This document shows positions 6,302 to 14,235 of a DNA stretch of 21,208 nucleotides, in pieces. Both the position numbers and the translations under genes were made by a program. Location of the stretch: assembly GCA_021647585.1 (NCBI GenBank), contig JAKIUK010000066.1:1-21208 (forward strand), in the 5' to 3' direction. The notes under the pieces were generated by a model. The model saw only the letters and a list, made by a program, of their open reading frames with translations, was not told the origin of the DNA and searched no databases. Numbering within the stretch: the stretch's first letter is position 1; each line of letters begins with the position of its first letter. Source of the DNA: Methylococcaceae bacterium (GTDB taxonomy: Bacteria; Pseudomonadota; Gammaproteobacteria; Methylococcales; Methylomonadaceae).

Positions 6302-8209
6302 TTATTTTTTGTTTGCAATTTCATTATCTAACTTGCTTGTTAAATCACTCATTGACAAACTACCTAGATCTTCACCTTTTTGCGACCGTACCGCAATAGT
6401 TTGATTTTCTAACTCTTTATCACCGATAATGAGAAGATATGGTACACGTTGCATTGAATGCTCGCGAATTTTAAAGCCTATCTTCTCATTTCTCAAGTCT
6501 ATTTTTACTCTATAGCCTTGTTTTTCTAATTTATTCCTAATTTGCTCAGTATATTCTTCATGTCTACTGGCAATATTCATCACTATAACTTGGACTGGAG
6601 ACAGCCATAGCGGAAATGTTCCAGAGTGCTGTTCAATTAAGATACCAATAAAACGTTCCAGGGAACCTAATATTGCTCTATGTAGCATTACCGGCACTTG
6701 TTTTGAGCCATCTTCAGCAATATAAGTCGCATCCAATCGACCTGGCATTGAAAAATCAACCTGAATGGTTCCACATTGCCAAACACGATCAAGACAATCT
6801 TTTAGCGAAAATTCTATTTTTGGACCGTAGAAAGCGCCTTCACCAGGTTGCAGCTCCCAATCCATATTTTTATTATTAAGCGCTACTTCTAATGCTTTTT
6901 CCGACTTATCCCAATCCTCATCACTGCCGACTCTATTTTCTGGGCGTGTAGACAGCTTAACTATGATCTGCTCAAAACCAAAGTCTTTATAGACTTCAAA
7001 TAACAAATCAATAAAAGTAGAAACTTCATCCTGTATTTGTCCCTCAGTACAAAAAATATGCGCATCATCTTGCACAAAATTTCTTACTCGCATTAAACCA
7101 TGCAAGGTACCTGAAGGCTCATTACGATGACAAGAACCAAATTCAGCCATACGAAGAGGCAAATCTCTGTAACTCTTTAAGCCTTGATTGTATACCTGAA
7201 TATGACAGGGACAATTCATCGGTTTAACCGCATAATCTCTATTTTCAGAGTGCGTTGTAAAAATCATTTCACCAAACTTATCCCAGTGCCCTGATTTTTC
7301 CCACAATGTCCGATCAACTAACTGAGGTGTTTTAACTTCACCATAGCCATTAACACGAAGTTTTTCACGTATATACTGCTCTACTTGCTGATATATTATC
7401 CAGCCTTTCTCATGCCAAAACACCATACCCGGCGCTTCTTCCTGCATATGAAATAAGTTCAGTGCCTTAGCCAGTTTACGATGATCTCTTTTTTCTGCTT
7501 CCTCCAAACGATGCAGATAGGCTTTTAATTCTTTCTTATCTGTCCAGGCTGTACCATATATTCGCTGCAACATTTCATTGTCTGAATTACCGCGCCAATA
7601 AGCACCGGCAATCTTCATTAACTTAAATGTTTTTAATTTGCTTGTACTGGGAACATGCGGACCACGACACAAATCGGTGAAATCACCTTGCGTATATAAA
7701 GACAGGTCTTCATTTGCAGGGATCGACTCAATGATTTCTGCTTTATAGTCTTCGCCCAAATTTCGAAAGAACTTTACCGCATCATCTCGTGATACTACAG
7801 TACGACTAATTTCAATATTTTCTGAAACCAGTTGCTGCATTTTTTTCTCTATCTTTTTAAGATCATCAGGTGTAAAAGCTCTTGCATAGGAAAAATCATA
7901 AAAGAAGCCATTTTCAATGACCGGCCCAATAGTGACCTGCGCTTCCGGAAATAACTGTTTAACAGCCTGGGCCAATAAATGCGCAGTAGAATGACGAATA
8001 ACCTCAAGACCTTCCTCATCTTTTGCAGTAATTATTTGTAGACCTGCATCTTGTTCTATCAAATAACTGGAATCTACTACTTGATCGTTTACTTTTCCTG
8101 CTAATGTTGCTTTAGCCAAACCAGAGCCTATGGATTGTGCAACATCCATTACTGTTACAGCATTATCAAACTCTCGTTTTGATCCATCAGGAAGGGTAAT
8201 TACTGGCAT
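6302..8209 (-). CDS. thrS: Threonine--tRNA ligase
   Basis: 635 residues (E. coli 642), class II synthetase charging tRNA-Thr. TGS domain 1-61 (MPVITLPDGSKREFD); editing domain with H73xxxH77 (HSTAHLLAQ) and the C181/H185 metal pair (DLCRGPHVPST); catalytic core with zinc ligand C333 (PMNCPCHIQVY), motif 2 (FGSCHRNEPSGTLHGLMRVR) and motif 3 (HRAILGSLERFIGILIEQ); C-terminal anticodon domain from about 535. I chose the ATG at 8209 because it matches the TGS N-terminus; a frame 12 codons longer runs into the tRNA-Val terminator. The leader after that terminator is only about 25 nt, with a weak ribosome-binding site (AAAGATAAG). Confidence 0.98.
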   Translation of the reverse strand: MPVITLPDGSKREFDNAVTVMDVAQSIGSGLAKATLAGKVNDQVVDSSYLIEQDAGLQIITAKDEEGLEVIRHSTAHLLAQAVKQLFPEAQVTIGPVIENGFFYDFSYARAFTPDDLKKIEKKMQQLVSENIEISRTVVSRDDAVKFFRNLGEDYKAEIIESIPANEDLSLYTQGDFTDLCRGPHVPSTSKLKTFKLMKIAGAYWRGNSDNEMLQRIYGTAWTDKKELKAYLHRLEEAEKRDHRKLAKALNLFHMQEEAPGMVFWHEKGWIIYQQVEQYIREKLRVNGYGEVKTPQLVDRTLWEKSGHWDKFGEMIFTTHSENRDYAVKPMNCPCHIQVYNQGLKSYRDLPLRMAEFGSCHRNEPSGTLHGLMRVRNFVQDDAHIFCTEGQIQDEVSTFIDLLFEVYKDFGFEQIIVKLSTRPENRVGSDEDWDKSEKALEVALNNKNMDWELQPGEGAFYGPKIEFSLKDCLDRVWQCGTIQVDFSMPGRLDATYIAEDGSKQVPVMLHRAILGSLERFIGILIEQHSGTFPLWLSPVQVIVMNIASRHEEYTEQIRNKLEKQGYRVKIDLRNEKIGFKIREHSMQRVPYLLIIGDKELENQTIAVRSQKGEDLGSLSMSDLTSKLDNEIANKK

Positions 8210-8233
8210 TTTCTTATCTTTATGTTTCCGCAA

Positions 8234-8259
8234 TAAAAAAAGCACCGCGATGCGATGCT
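8234..8259 (-). terminator. Terminator-like hairpin between tRNA-Val and thrS
   Basis: On the minus strand AGCATCGC (8252-8259) pairs with GCGGTGCT (8241-8248), an 8-bp stem with one G-U pair and a 3-nt ATC loop, followed by seven T. It lies 8 nt after the tRNA-Val CCA and ends about 25 nt before the thrS ATG. No promoter is visible between it and thrS, so thrS mRNA probably arises by read-through. Confidence 0.8.
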
Positions 8260-8267
8260 TTATAGTC

Positions 8268-8344
8268 TGGTAGGCACGAGTGGATTCGAACCACCGACCC
8301 CCACCATGTCAAGGTGGTGCTCTAACCAACTGAGCTACGCGCCT
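8268..8344 (-). tRNA. tRNA-Val (anticodon GAC)
   Basis: 77 nt with encoded CCA (TGG at 8268-8270). The acceptor stem pairs AGGCGCG with CGTGCCT (one G-U). The D arm is GCTCAGTTGGTTAGAGC, the anticodon arm CCACC / TTGACAT / GGTGG gives GAC (Val), and the T arm carries GGTTCGAATCC. It is the first transcribed unit upstream of thrS on the same strand. Confidence 0.97.
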
Positions 8345-8367
8345 AAGGTCTTGTGTTCAATCCAGCC

Positions 8368-8395
8368 ATTATAACAAGACTTTTCCTTTATGCAA
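8368..8395 (-). promoter_or_regulatory. Sigma-70 promoter for tRNA-Val (and likely thrS operon)
   Basis: On the minus strand TTGCAT (8390-8395) and a consensus TATAAT (8368-8373) are separated by 16 nt, about 23 nt upstream of the mature tRNA 5' end. It is the best -10 box in the region and the only clear promoter before the thrS-infC-rpmI-rplT cluster. Confidence 0.65.
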
Positions 8396-8728
8396 AGCAA
8401 ACCTGACATTATTAATTCATCTAAAATCGGCTTCGATCAACTCATACCATCATAATCACATGCCAGTCAGTTATATACAACCTCATAATAATAAAAGCGC
8501 ACAATTCATGATATCCATGTCAATGTTAAACCGTAGAAACTTGTGCTAAATGCGCATGATTTCAATGCTTTTAAGGCATATACCTCATGTAATTTGGTTA
8601 ATTCATACAAAATAAGCTTTCATTACAATTTCATTTTATGTTGAAGAAAAAGAAAAAACAACCATTGCGAATTTTTCATCAATCAGTATTCTTTAGACAG
8701 CCATTGCAAAATTATTTTAATAATTACA
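8396..8728. other. Intergenic region between uvrB and tRNA-Val promoter
   Basis: AT-rich, no recognisable gene. A weak AT-only dyad (AATTATT/AATAATT, about 8710-8726) just after the uvrB stop might end its transcript. A 44-codon plus-strand frame from 8638 starts with a run of Lys codons and looks fortuitous. Confidence 0.5.
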
Positions 8729-10735
8729 TCAAACCATCATTTCTGCTTGCAGTAATTTTATTTCATCCCTAACTGCAGCAGCCGCTTCAAATTCCAGATC
8801 TTTTGCATGCTGATACATTTTTTCTTCTAACTGTTTTAGTTTTCTTGCTGCCTGTTTTGGCGAAAGAACTTTATATTCTGCAACAGACTCAGCAATTTTG
8901 GTTTTTACATTACCCAGAGAAAGTCCTGATCCAGGGATTTCCAGCTCCATAATATCTAACACAGACTTATAAATGGTTTTCGGCTCTATTCCTTTTTTGA
9001 TATTAAAAGCCCGCTGCATTTCTCTACGACGCTCTGTTTCATCTATCGCCTGGCGCATGGACTTAGTCACTTTATCGCCATAAAGTATAGCCATACCATT
9101 GACATTTCTGGCTGCCCGTCCTATCGTTTGCACTAATGAAACCACAGAGCGTAAAAACCCTTCTTTATCAGCATCCAATATTGCAACTAAAGATACTTCA
9201 GGGATATCCAGCCCCTCTCGTAACAAATTAATTCCTACCAATACATCAAACTGCCCCAGACGCAGGTCACGGATAATTTCAACACGCTCAACAGTATCAA
9301 TGTCTGAATGAAGATAGCGTACTTTCACATCATGCTCCATCAAATAATCGGTTAAATCTTCCGACATTCTTTTGGTTAGTGTCGTTACTAACACTCGCTC
9401 TTTCAGAGACACTCGTTTATTGATTTCTGACAACAAATCATCCACTTGTGTACTTGCCGGCCGCACCTCTATCACAGGATCTAACAACCCCGTAGGCCTC
9501 ACGACTTGCTCTACAAAGTGATCAGTATGCTCTTTCTCATAAAGACCCGGTGTTGCCGAAACATAAATTCTCTGTGCTGATTTAAGCTCAAACTCATCAA
9601 AACGTAACGGCCTGTTATCCAGCGCAGAAGGTAATCTAAAACCATATTCAACCAAGGTTTCCTTTCTGGATCTGTCACCTTTATACATAGCACCAATTTG
9701 TGGCACAGAAACATGACTTTCATCAATAATTAGCAGCGCATTATCCGGCAAATAATCAAACATGGTTGGCGGTGATTCACCCAACTCCCTACCCGACAAA
9801 TACCGGGAATAGTTTTCTATACCAGAACAATAACCCACTTCTCTGATCATTTCCAAATCAAATAAAGTTCTCTGTTCCAGTCGTTGCGCTTCAACTAATT
9901 TACTGTTTGAGCGCAACTGCTCCAACCTTTCAACCAGCTCAATTTTTATTTCATCAACTGCCGCTAACAATTTTTCTCTAGGCGTTACATAATGCGTTTT
10001 TGGATAAATAGTAAAACGGGCCAGTCGGTGTTTTATTTCTCCTGTTAATGGATCGAACAATGACAGGCGCTCTATCTCATCATCAAATAATTCAATGCGT
10101 AACGCTTCCTCGTCTGATTCAGCCGGAAACACATCAATCACATCACCACGCACACGATAAGTTGCCCGCTTTAGATCAATATCATTACGGGTATATTGCA
10201 TTTCTGCCAAGCGCCGTAAAAGATCCCGCTGCTTAATCATGTCTCCACGGACCAGATGTAAAACCATCTGAAAATAAGACTCTGGCTCACCCAATCCATA
10301 AATAGCCGATACTGTTGCCACCACTATGGTATCTTTTCGCTCTAACAAAGCCTTGGTTGCTGACAGGCGCATCTGCTCAATATGTTCATTTAACGAAGCA
10401 TCTTTATCAATAAATGTATCTGAAGCTGGCACGTAAGCTTCCGGCTGATAATAGTCGTAATATGAAACAAAGTACTCCACACTGTTATCAGGAAAAAACT
10501 CTTTCATCTCACCGTATAGCTGGGCTGCTAGTGTTTTATTAGGTGCCATGATCATCGCCGGGCGCTGGGTTTCCATAATAACATTGGCGATAGTAAAGGT
10601 CTTACCCGAACCGGTTACTCCTAATAAAGTTTGATGTACCTCTCCATCATTTAACCCTTCCACCAATTGTTTAATTGCCTCAGGCTGATCGCCAGCAGGT
10701 TGGTACCGACTTTGAATTTTAAACTTTTTAATCAC
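8729..10735 (-). CDS. uvrB: UvrABC system protein B
   Basis: 668 residues, full length. UvrB is the damage-verifying helicase of nucleotide excision repair; it is loaded by UvrA and recruits UvrC. Walker A is GVTGSGKT (39-46), the DNA-clamping beta-hairpin is at about 92-116 (YYDYYQPEAYVP), motif II is DESHVSVPQ near 337, helicase motifs V/VI include INLLREGLDIPEVSL and QTIGRAARN, and the C-terminal UVR helices (LEEKMYQHAKDLEFEAAAAV) contact UvrC. The GTG start matches the family N-terminus (KFKIQSRYQPAGDQPEA). There is no clear Shine-Dalgarno; the 5' leader is an ACTTTT tandem repeat. No LexA-type CTGT-N8-ACAG box was found. It diverges from the aminotransferase gene, an arrangement also known in Pseudomonas. 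Confidence 0.98.
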   Translation of the reverse strand: MIKKFKIQSRYQPAGDQPEAIKQLVEGLNDGEVHQTLLGVTGSGKTFTIANVIMETQRPAMIMAPNKTLAAQLYGEMKEFFPDNSVEYFVSYYDYYQPEAYVPASDTFIDKDASLNEHIEQMRLSATKALLERKDTIVVATVSAIYGLGEPESYFQMVLHLVRGDMIKQRDLLRRLAEMQYTRNDIDLKRATYRVRGDVIDVFPAESDEEALRIELFDDEIERLSLFDPLTGEIKHRLARFTIYPKTHYVTPREKLLAAVDEIKIELVERLEQLRSNSKLVEAQRLEQRTLFDLEMIREVGYCSGIENYSRYLSGRELGESPPTMFDYLPDNALLIIDESHVSVPQIGAMYKGDRSRKETLVEYGFRLPSALDNRPLRFDEFELKSAQRIYVSATPGLYEKEHTDHFVEQVVRPTGLLDPVIEVRPASTQVDDLLSEINKRVSLKERVLVTTLTKRMSEDLTDYLMEHDVKVRYLHSDIDTVERVEIIRDLRLGQFDVLVGINLLREGLDIPEVSLVAILDADKEGFLRSVVSLVQTIGRAARNVNGMAILYGDKVTKSMRQAIDETERRREMQRAFNIKKGIEPKTIYKSVLDIMELEIPGSGLSLGNVKTKIAESVAEYKVLSPKQAARKLKQLEEKMYQHAKDLEFEAAAAVRDEIKLLQAEMMV

Positions 10736-10739
10736 TGTT

Positions 10740-10760
10740 ACTTTTACTTTTACTTTTACT
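10740..10760. repeat. ACTTTT hexamer tandem repeat at uvrB translation start
   Basis: Three perfect ACTTTT units plus a partial fourth begin 4 nt upstream of the uvrB GTG. On the transcript this reads as AAAAGT repeats occupying the place where the ribosome-binding site should be. Copy-number slippage would change spacing upstream without shifting the reading frame. Confidence 0.7.
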
Positions 10761-10949
10761 GTTTATTTAGTTTTAAAATGAACGCACAATCTTCAATTAT
10801 TTTCACACCAAATTGATACTATTAACATTTCATTTGTGATACTACGGCACGATGGTCATGTGTTATCTAAAGGAACATGTTACATGGATTTAGCTTTGAT
10901 TTTCTATCATTTTAACTCTCCCTTTTTTACTCTGGCGATTTATAAGGAG

Positions 10950-11352
10950 AATTTACCAATTGCACTGAAATATACTGGACTTTGAGTACAAATACAGGAT
11001 CTTCAAATTCATCGACACTATCAAGTTCAGCCCCAGTTCCGGACAATGCCCTGCCTGTTACTTTTGACATTTTAGCCGCACAGAAAGGTTCAACCTAGAA
11101 AAATCAGTTGGCTCACGGTTTCTTGCACATGCTCTTGATTTCATTCCCAACTGATCATTCTAGGTTCAACCAAATTGGAGCTTTAAAATAGCGTTTACTA
11201 ACAATGGAGGCAACATTCCAGACTTATCTCATATGTCTATTAATTTAACAAAAAACGCCAAAACATCTGTTCCCCTTCCCACTTCAATCTGGCTCTTTGG
11301 TTCTGAACTTTTAGGGTTAGCAGGCTTTTATCATAATAGAAAACGTCTTTAA
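10950..11352 (+). pseudogene. Degenerate PEP-CTERM exported protein gene
   Basis: The end of this stretch encodes VPLPTSIWLFGSELLGLAG followed by FYHNRKRL and stop (11350-11352). This is a textbook PEP-CTERM sorting tail: VPLP motif, hydrophobic helix, basic end, recognised by an exosortase. The frame upstream (FKIAFTNNGGNIPDLSHMSI...) is closed by an in-frame TAG, and further upstream another frame encodes WTLSTNTGSSNSS and PVPDNALPVTFDILAAQKGS before running into a TAG in the inverted-repeat unit at 11087-11171. The pieces are in different frames and no intact start or signal peptide is visible, so I read it as a pseudogene broken by insertion and frameshift. An N-terminal piece may begin near 10884 (MDLALIFYHFNS), but that is uncertain. 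Confidence 0.7.
11087..11171. repeat. 85-bp inverted-repeat unit inside the PEP-CTERM pseudogene
   Basis: The 25-bp arms at 11087-11111 and 11147-11171 are inverted copies with 22 matching positions (left arm GGTTCAACCTAGAAAAATCA, then GTTGG). Both ends also carry GGTTCAACC in direct orientation, so either this 9-mer is a target duplication or the nearly palindromic end is part of the arm. AAA flanks both sides. It carries in-frame stops and splits the exported-protein gene. It resembles a small MITE or REP-type unit. Confidence 0.6.
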
Positions 11353-11441
11353 GTCTAACCCTCAAACACAAACTTCAGGCAGGCAACCACTCGTCTATTC
11401 AGTTAACAAATTTATTACACAAAAGCTCATTAATCATAGAG

Positions 11442-11447
11442 TATAAT
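11442..11447 (+). promoter_or_regulatory. Probable -10 box for the aminotransferase gene
   Basis: TATAAT lies 36 nt upstream of the ATG. No good -35 occurs at 16-18 nt spacing, so only the -10 is supported. Confidence 0.4.
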
Positions 11448-11483
11448 AGCCATATCATTGATTTTAAGTCACTATAAGGCATT

Positions 11484-12665
11484 ATGAGTATTAAACTATC
11501 TAATAGAGTTAACGCTGTACAACCATCACCGACGCTAGCTATTACAGCCAGGGCTGCTGAAATGAGAGCAGCTGGAAAGGATATAATTGGATTAGGCGCT
11601 GGAGAACCCGATTTTGATACGCCTGATCATATTAAAATCGCTGCAATTAAAGCTATTAATGCTGGTTTTACTAAATACACTGCAGTTGATGGAATTCCCG
11701 CTTTAAAACAGGCTATTATCGATAAATTCAAAAATGATAACGGTTTTGATTATCAACTGAATCAAATTCTTGTTTCCTGTGGGGGTAAACAAAGCTTTTT
11801 TAACCTTGCTCAAGCTCTAATTAACCCGGGCGATGAAGTCATTATTCCTGCACCTTATTGGGTTTCATACCCTGATATGGTTTTACTAGCAGATGGAGTC
11901 CCTGTCATTGTTGAAACCACACAAGCACAACAATTTAAAATAACAGCCAAGCAATTACGTACAGCTATCACAGATAAAACACGCTTGTTTGTTATCAATA
12001 GTCCATCCAACCCAACTGGCGTTGCGTACACATCGATTGAACTGAAGGCATTGGGAGCAGTACTTAAAGATTTTCCGCAGATCATTATTGCTACAGACGA
12101 TATGTATGAACATATCCTTTGGCAAAAAGGCAGTTTTGTAAATATTCTTAATGCCTGCCCAGAATTATATGATCGTACCATGGTGTTAAATGGCATATCC
12201 AAAGCTTATTCGATGACAGGCTGGCGTATTGGCTATGCAGCTGGACCCGCCAAATTGATTGGCGCCATGCGTAAAATACAATCTCAAAGTACCTCTAACC
12301 CGACATCAATTTCTCAATATGCTGCTATTGAAGCCATATCTGGCGATCAAAGTTGTATTGATACTATGCTCGTCGAGTTTAAAAAACGTCATGACTATGT
12401 TGTTGAAGAACTCAATACTATAGAAGGTGTTGAATGTATCAGTAGCGATGGCACATTTTACGTGTTCCCTAATGTAGTAAAACTGATCGACAAACTAGAT
12501 GGTATTGATAATGATCTGGACTTTGCTGAATTTCTGATTGAAAAAGCAGGCGTAGCATTAGTACCAGGCACTGCGTTTGGCTGCCCAGGACATATTAGAA
12601 TTTCTATTGCCACCAGCATGGAAAACCTGGAGAATGCATTAAAAAGGATTAAACAGGCTATTTAA
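11484..12665 (+). CDS. Class I pyridoxal-phosphate aminotransferase (aspartate aminotransferase type)
   Basis: 393 residues, fold type I aminotransferase of the aspartate Ib subgroup, probably moving amino groups between aspartate and 2-oxoglutarate, perhaps also aromatic amino acids. Visible: substrate loop GAGEPDFDTPDHI (38-50), SPSNPTG (173-179) with Asn176, cofactor-binding D205 and Y208 (TDDMYEH), Schiff-base Lys240 in GISKAYSMTGWRIGYA, and the C-terminal GHIRISIA with the carboxylate-binding Arg. AAGG lies 6 nt before ATG. It ends in a strong terminator. It diverges from uvrB with the broken PEP-CTERM gene between. Family is certain; exact substrate is not. Confidence 0.93.
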   Translation: MSIKLSNRVNAVQPSPTLAITARAAEMRAAGKDIIGLGAGEPDFDTPDHIKIAAIKAINAGFTKYTAVDGIPALKQAIIDKFKNDNGFDYQLNQILVSCGGKQSFFNLAQALINPGDEVIIPAPYWVSYPDMVLLADGVPVIVETTQAQQFKITAKQLRTAITDKTRLFVINSPSNPTGVAYTSIELKALGAVLKDFPQIIIATDDMYEHILWQKGSFVNILNACPELYDRTMVLNGISKAYSMTGWRIGYAAGPAKLIGAMRKIQSQSTSNPTSISQYAAIEAISGDQSCIDTMLVEFKKRHDYVVEELNTIEGVECISSDGTFYVFPNVVKLIDKLDGIDNDLDFAEFLIEKAGVALVPGTAFGCPGHIRISIATSMENLENALKRIKQAI

Positions 12666-12684
12666 TAGGCGAGTTTAATTATTC

Positions 12685-12719
12685 ACATAAGCCCTCCTTC
12701 AGGTAAGGGCTTATGTTTT
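12685..12719 (+). terminator. Terminator of the aminotransferase gene
   Basis: ACATAAGCCCT (12685-12695) pairs perfectly with AGGGCTTATGT (12706-12716), an 11-bp stem with a 10-nt loop, followed by TTTT. It lies in the 59-bp gap between two convergent genes. On the minus strand there is no U-tract, so it chiefly serves the aminotransferase. Confidence 0.85.
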
Positions 12720-12724
12720 CTGAA

Positions 12725-14071
12725 CTACCAACTTTTAATCAAATCCCCTGCTTTAATTTTTCGTGCATCTGAAATGATTTCCATTTCGCCTACCGAAAAA
12801 TTTGCCTGCACATCCCTAATATTGACCACACCAATCAATCTCTTTTCCTGCATGCCCATATTCGAATGGGTCGCATAAACGACAAGACTATCCCCCTGCT
12901 TTAATTTATCCTGAGCCCCGGCATTAATATAAACCTTTTTATTTTCAACTTTAATTACTTTTGCTGAAAATGGGTAACAGGCAAATAATTGTCTGATATC
13001 TTTACTGGCTAACTGAATGATTTTTGATATCTTATGACCCGTAGGCGTTGCTTTAAACCGTTCACTTCCAACTGAATATCCAACAGGAACCCATACGTCA
13101 CCAATCACCGTATCAGTATAACGATGCTGAAATAATAGTGCACCTGATAAACCATCATGCACATAAATATCGATAGCGACGCCTCTTCTGGCTATAAAAT
13201 CCCTCATCATGGATTTCATTTGCGCCAAAAAGCCAGCACCTCTGACATATTCTGTCGATTCAACCTCCAGATCCCTTATGACTCCAGACAAAACAAATTG
13301 AGCACCATACTGCTGTGCAAGCTGAATGACCACAGAATCCTGATACCCTGTTGGATCTAATATTTCTGGAGCCATATCAGGTCGTGAATAGATGACAGTA
13401 TGCGTTTCATTTCGCCCTATAAAATCTCCAGACTCCATTAGAATATTCATTATTTCTCTTGGAATGCCACTGTATAGATCTTGAGTTTCATTAGCGCTGA
13501 CCTGTCCTGAAGTCGCGATAGGAAATCCGGTAGCTACAATCCGTTTTCGATAGGGTGAATTACAAATTTGTCCCTCAGATACAACAGTCAATACCTGTAG
13601 ATGATAAATATCATCACTAATCCACTCATCAACTACCTTGGTACTACCAAGCAAGGTTTCTGAAGAAATTTTGCCCGCTGCTTCGATAGAGGCATTTCTT
13701 ATAGCATCCCTGAAAGCCTGCTTTCTAGCGAGCAACTTCGCACCATTTTTTATGCTCGCCTGGCCTTGCACTGTAATAGTATGGTTAACAGCAGCAACCT
13801 CTACATCCTTAGAAATTTCAGCTGTTGGTTTAGCACAACCTTGTATAAAAAAAAGACTGCTAAAAAGAAATATCTTAAGGAACGTGCATGGAATAAGTTC
13901 GGCAACTGGCACAGGATTTTTGTTTGTCTTCAAGGCGTGGCAATAGGCGCATAGCAATCTACGCAACTGTTTCCACAACGCAGAAGAAGAACAAATAGAC
14001 AAGCTAGGAAGCTGTCCGAGAATAGAAACCGTAGCGAGGGAAAGGCATTTTGAGTCAGATTTTTCGTTCAT
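12725..14071 (-). CDS. FlgT-like lipoprotein with element-derived N-terminus
   Basis: The conserved protein begins around codon 65: a hydrophobic segment FLFSSLFFIQGC with lipobox Cys79, then an N-terminal domain (ITVQGQASIKNGAKLLARKQ, then AFRDAIRNA), a middle domain, and a C-terminal SH3-like domain (VYINAGAQDKLKQGDSLVVY ... IKAGDLIKSW). This three-part layout is that of FlgT, the Vibrio flagellar H-ring protein. Codons 1-64 are translated element DNA: the element at 13874-14202 has inserted into the signal-peptide codons. Current starts are doubtful: ATG 14071 and in-frame GTG 13912 both lie in the element and lack a Shine-Dalgarno; the GTG would give a 26-residue signal ending at the lipobox. 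The native ATG is at 14211-14213, now out of frame. It may be functional from the GTG or be a recent pseudogene. Confidence 0.72.
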   Translation of the reverse strand: MNEKSDSKCLSLATVSILGQLPSLSICSSSALWKQLRRLLCAYCHALKTNKNPVPVAELIPCTFLKIFLFSSLFFIQGCAKPTAEISKDVEVAAVNHTITVQGQASIKNGAKLLARKQAFRDAIRNASIEAAGKISSETLLGSTKVVDEWISDDIYHLQVLTVVSEGQICNSPYRKRIVATGFPIATSGQVSANETQDLYSGIPREIMNILMESGDFIGRNETHTVIYSRPDMAPEILDPTGYQDSVVIQLAQQYGAQFVLSGVIRDLEVESTEYVRGAGFLAQMKSMMRDFIARRGVAIDIYVHDGLSGALLFQHRYTDTVIGDVWVPVGYSVGSERFKATPTGHKISKIIQLASKDIRQLFACYPFSAKVIKVENKKVYINAGAQDKLKQGDSLVVYATHSNMGMQEKRLIGVVNIRDVQANFSVGEMEIISDARKIKAGDLIKSW

Positions 14072-14202
14072 TTGAGGCGAATAATGGGTTATTTAACGAG
14101 AATGAACGGAGAATCTGACTCAAAATAGCTTTTCCGCAGTAGGCTTTTCTATTCTCGGGCAGCCTCCTAGTTATCGAAGTTCTTTCGTGTACGTTCCTAA
14201 GC
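13874..14202. mobile_element. Family-A MITE in the flgT-like gene, with a nested element
   Basis: The ends are CTTAAGGAACGTGCAT (13874-13889) and, inverted, GTGTACGTTCCTAAGC (14187-14202). The first 130 bp align along their length with the reverse complement of the element at 15644-15808, including GGCGCATAGCAA and the AACAAA segment; the last 32 bp align with its other end. The nested element 14008-14166 and one CTAG copy account for the extra length (329-163 = 166, against 165). The flanks AATAT (13869-13873) and ATTAA (14203-14207) are a decayed 5-bp target duplication. No transposase is encoded. Confidence 0.85.
14008..14166. mobile_element. Nested IS5-like miniature element, CTAG target duplication
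   Basis: A 159-bp long imperfect palindrome. Its ends read GAAGCTGTCCGAGAATAGAA and, from the other side, GAGGCTGCCCGAGAATAGAA; homology between the arms continues inward through TTTTGAGTCAGATT and CGTTCATT for about 66 bp. It is flanked by CTAG at 14004-14007 and 14167-14170. Removing it with one CTAG leaves the host element collinear with its sister copy at 15644. CTAG fits the YTAR targets known for IS5-group transposases, so a full IS5-type element elsewhere in the genome probably moves it. It contains no transposase. Confidence 0.82.
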
Positions 14203-14235
14203 ATTAACTTCATTATATTCATTACAGTTGGTTAA

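Noticed and set aside
8638..8772. A 44-codon plus-strand frame starting with a Lys run
   Set aside because: Low-complexity AT-rich sequence without a ribosome-binding site, overlapping the 3' end of uvrB.
10735..10880. LexA (SOS) box before uvrB
   Set aside because: No CTGT-N8-ACAG or close variant occurs upstream of the start.
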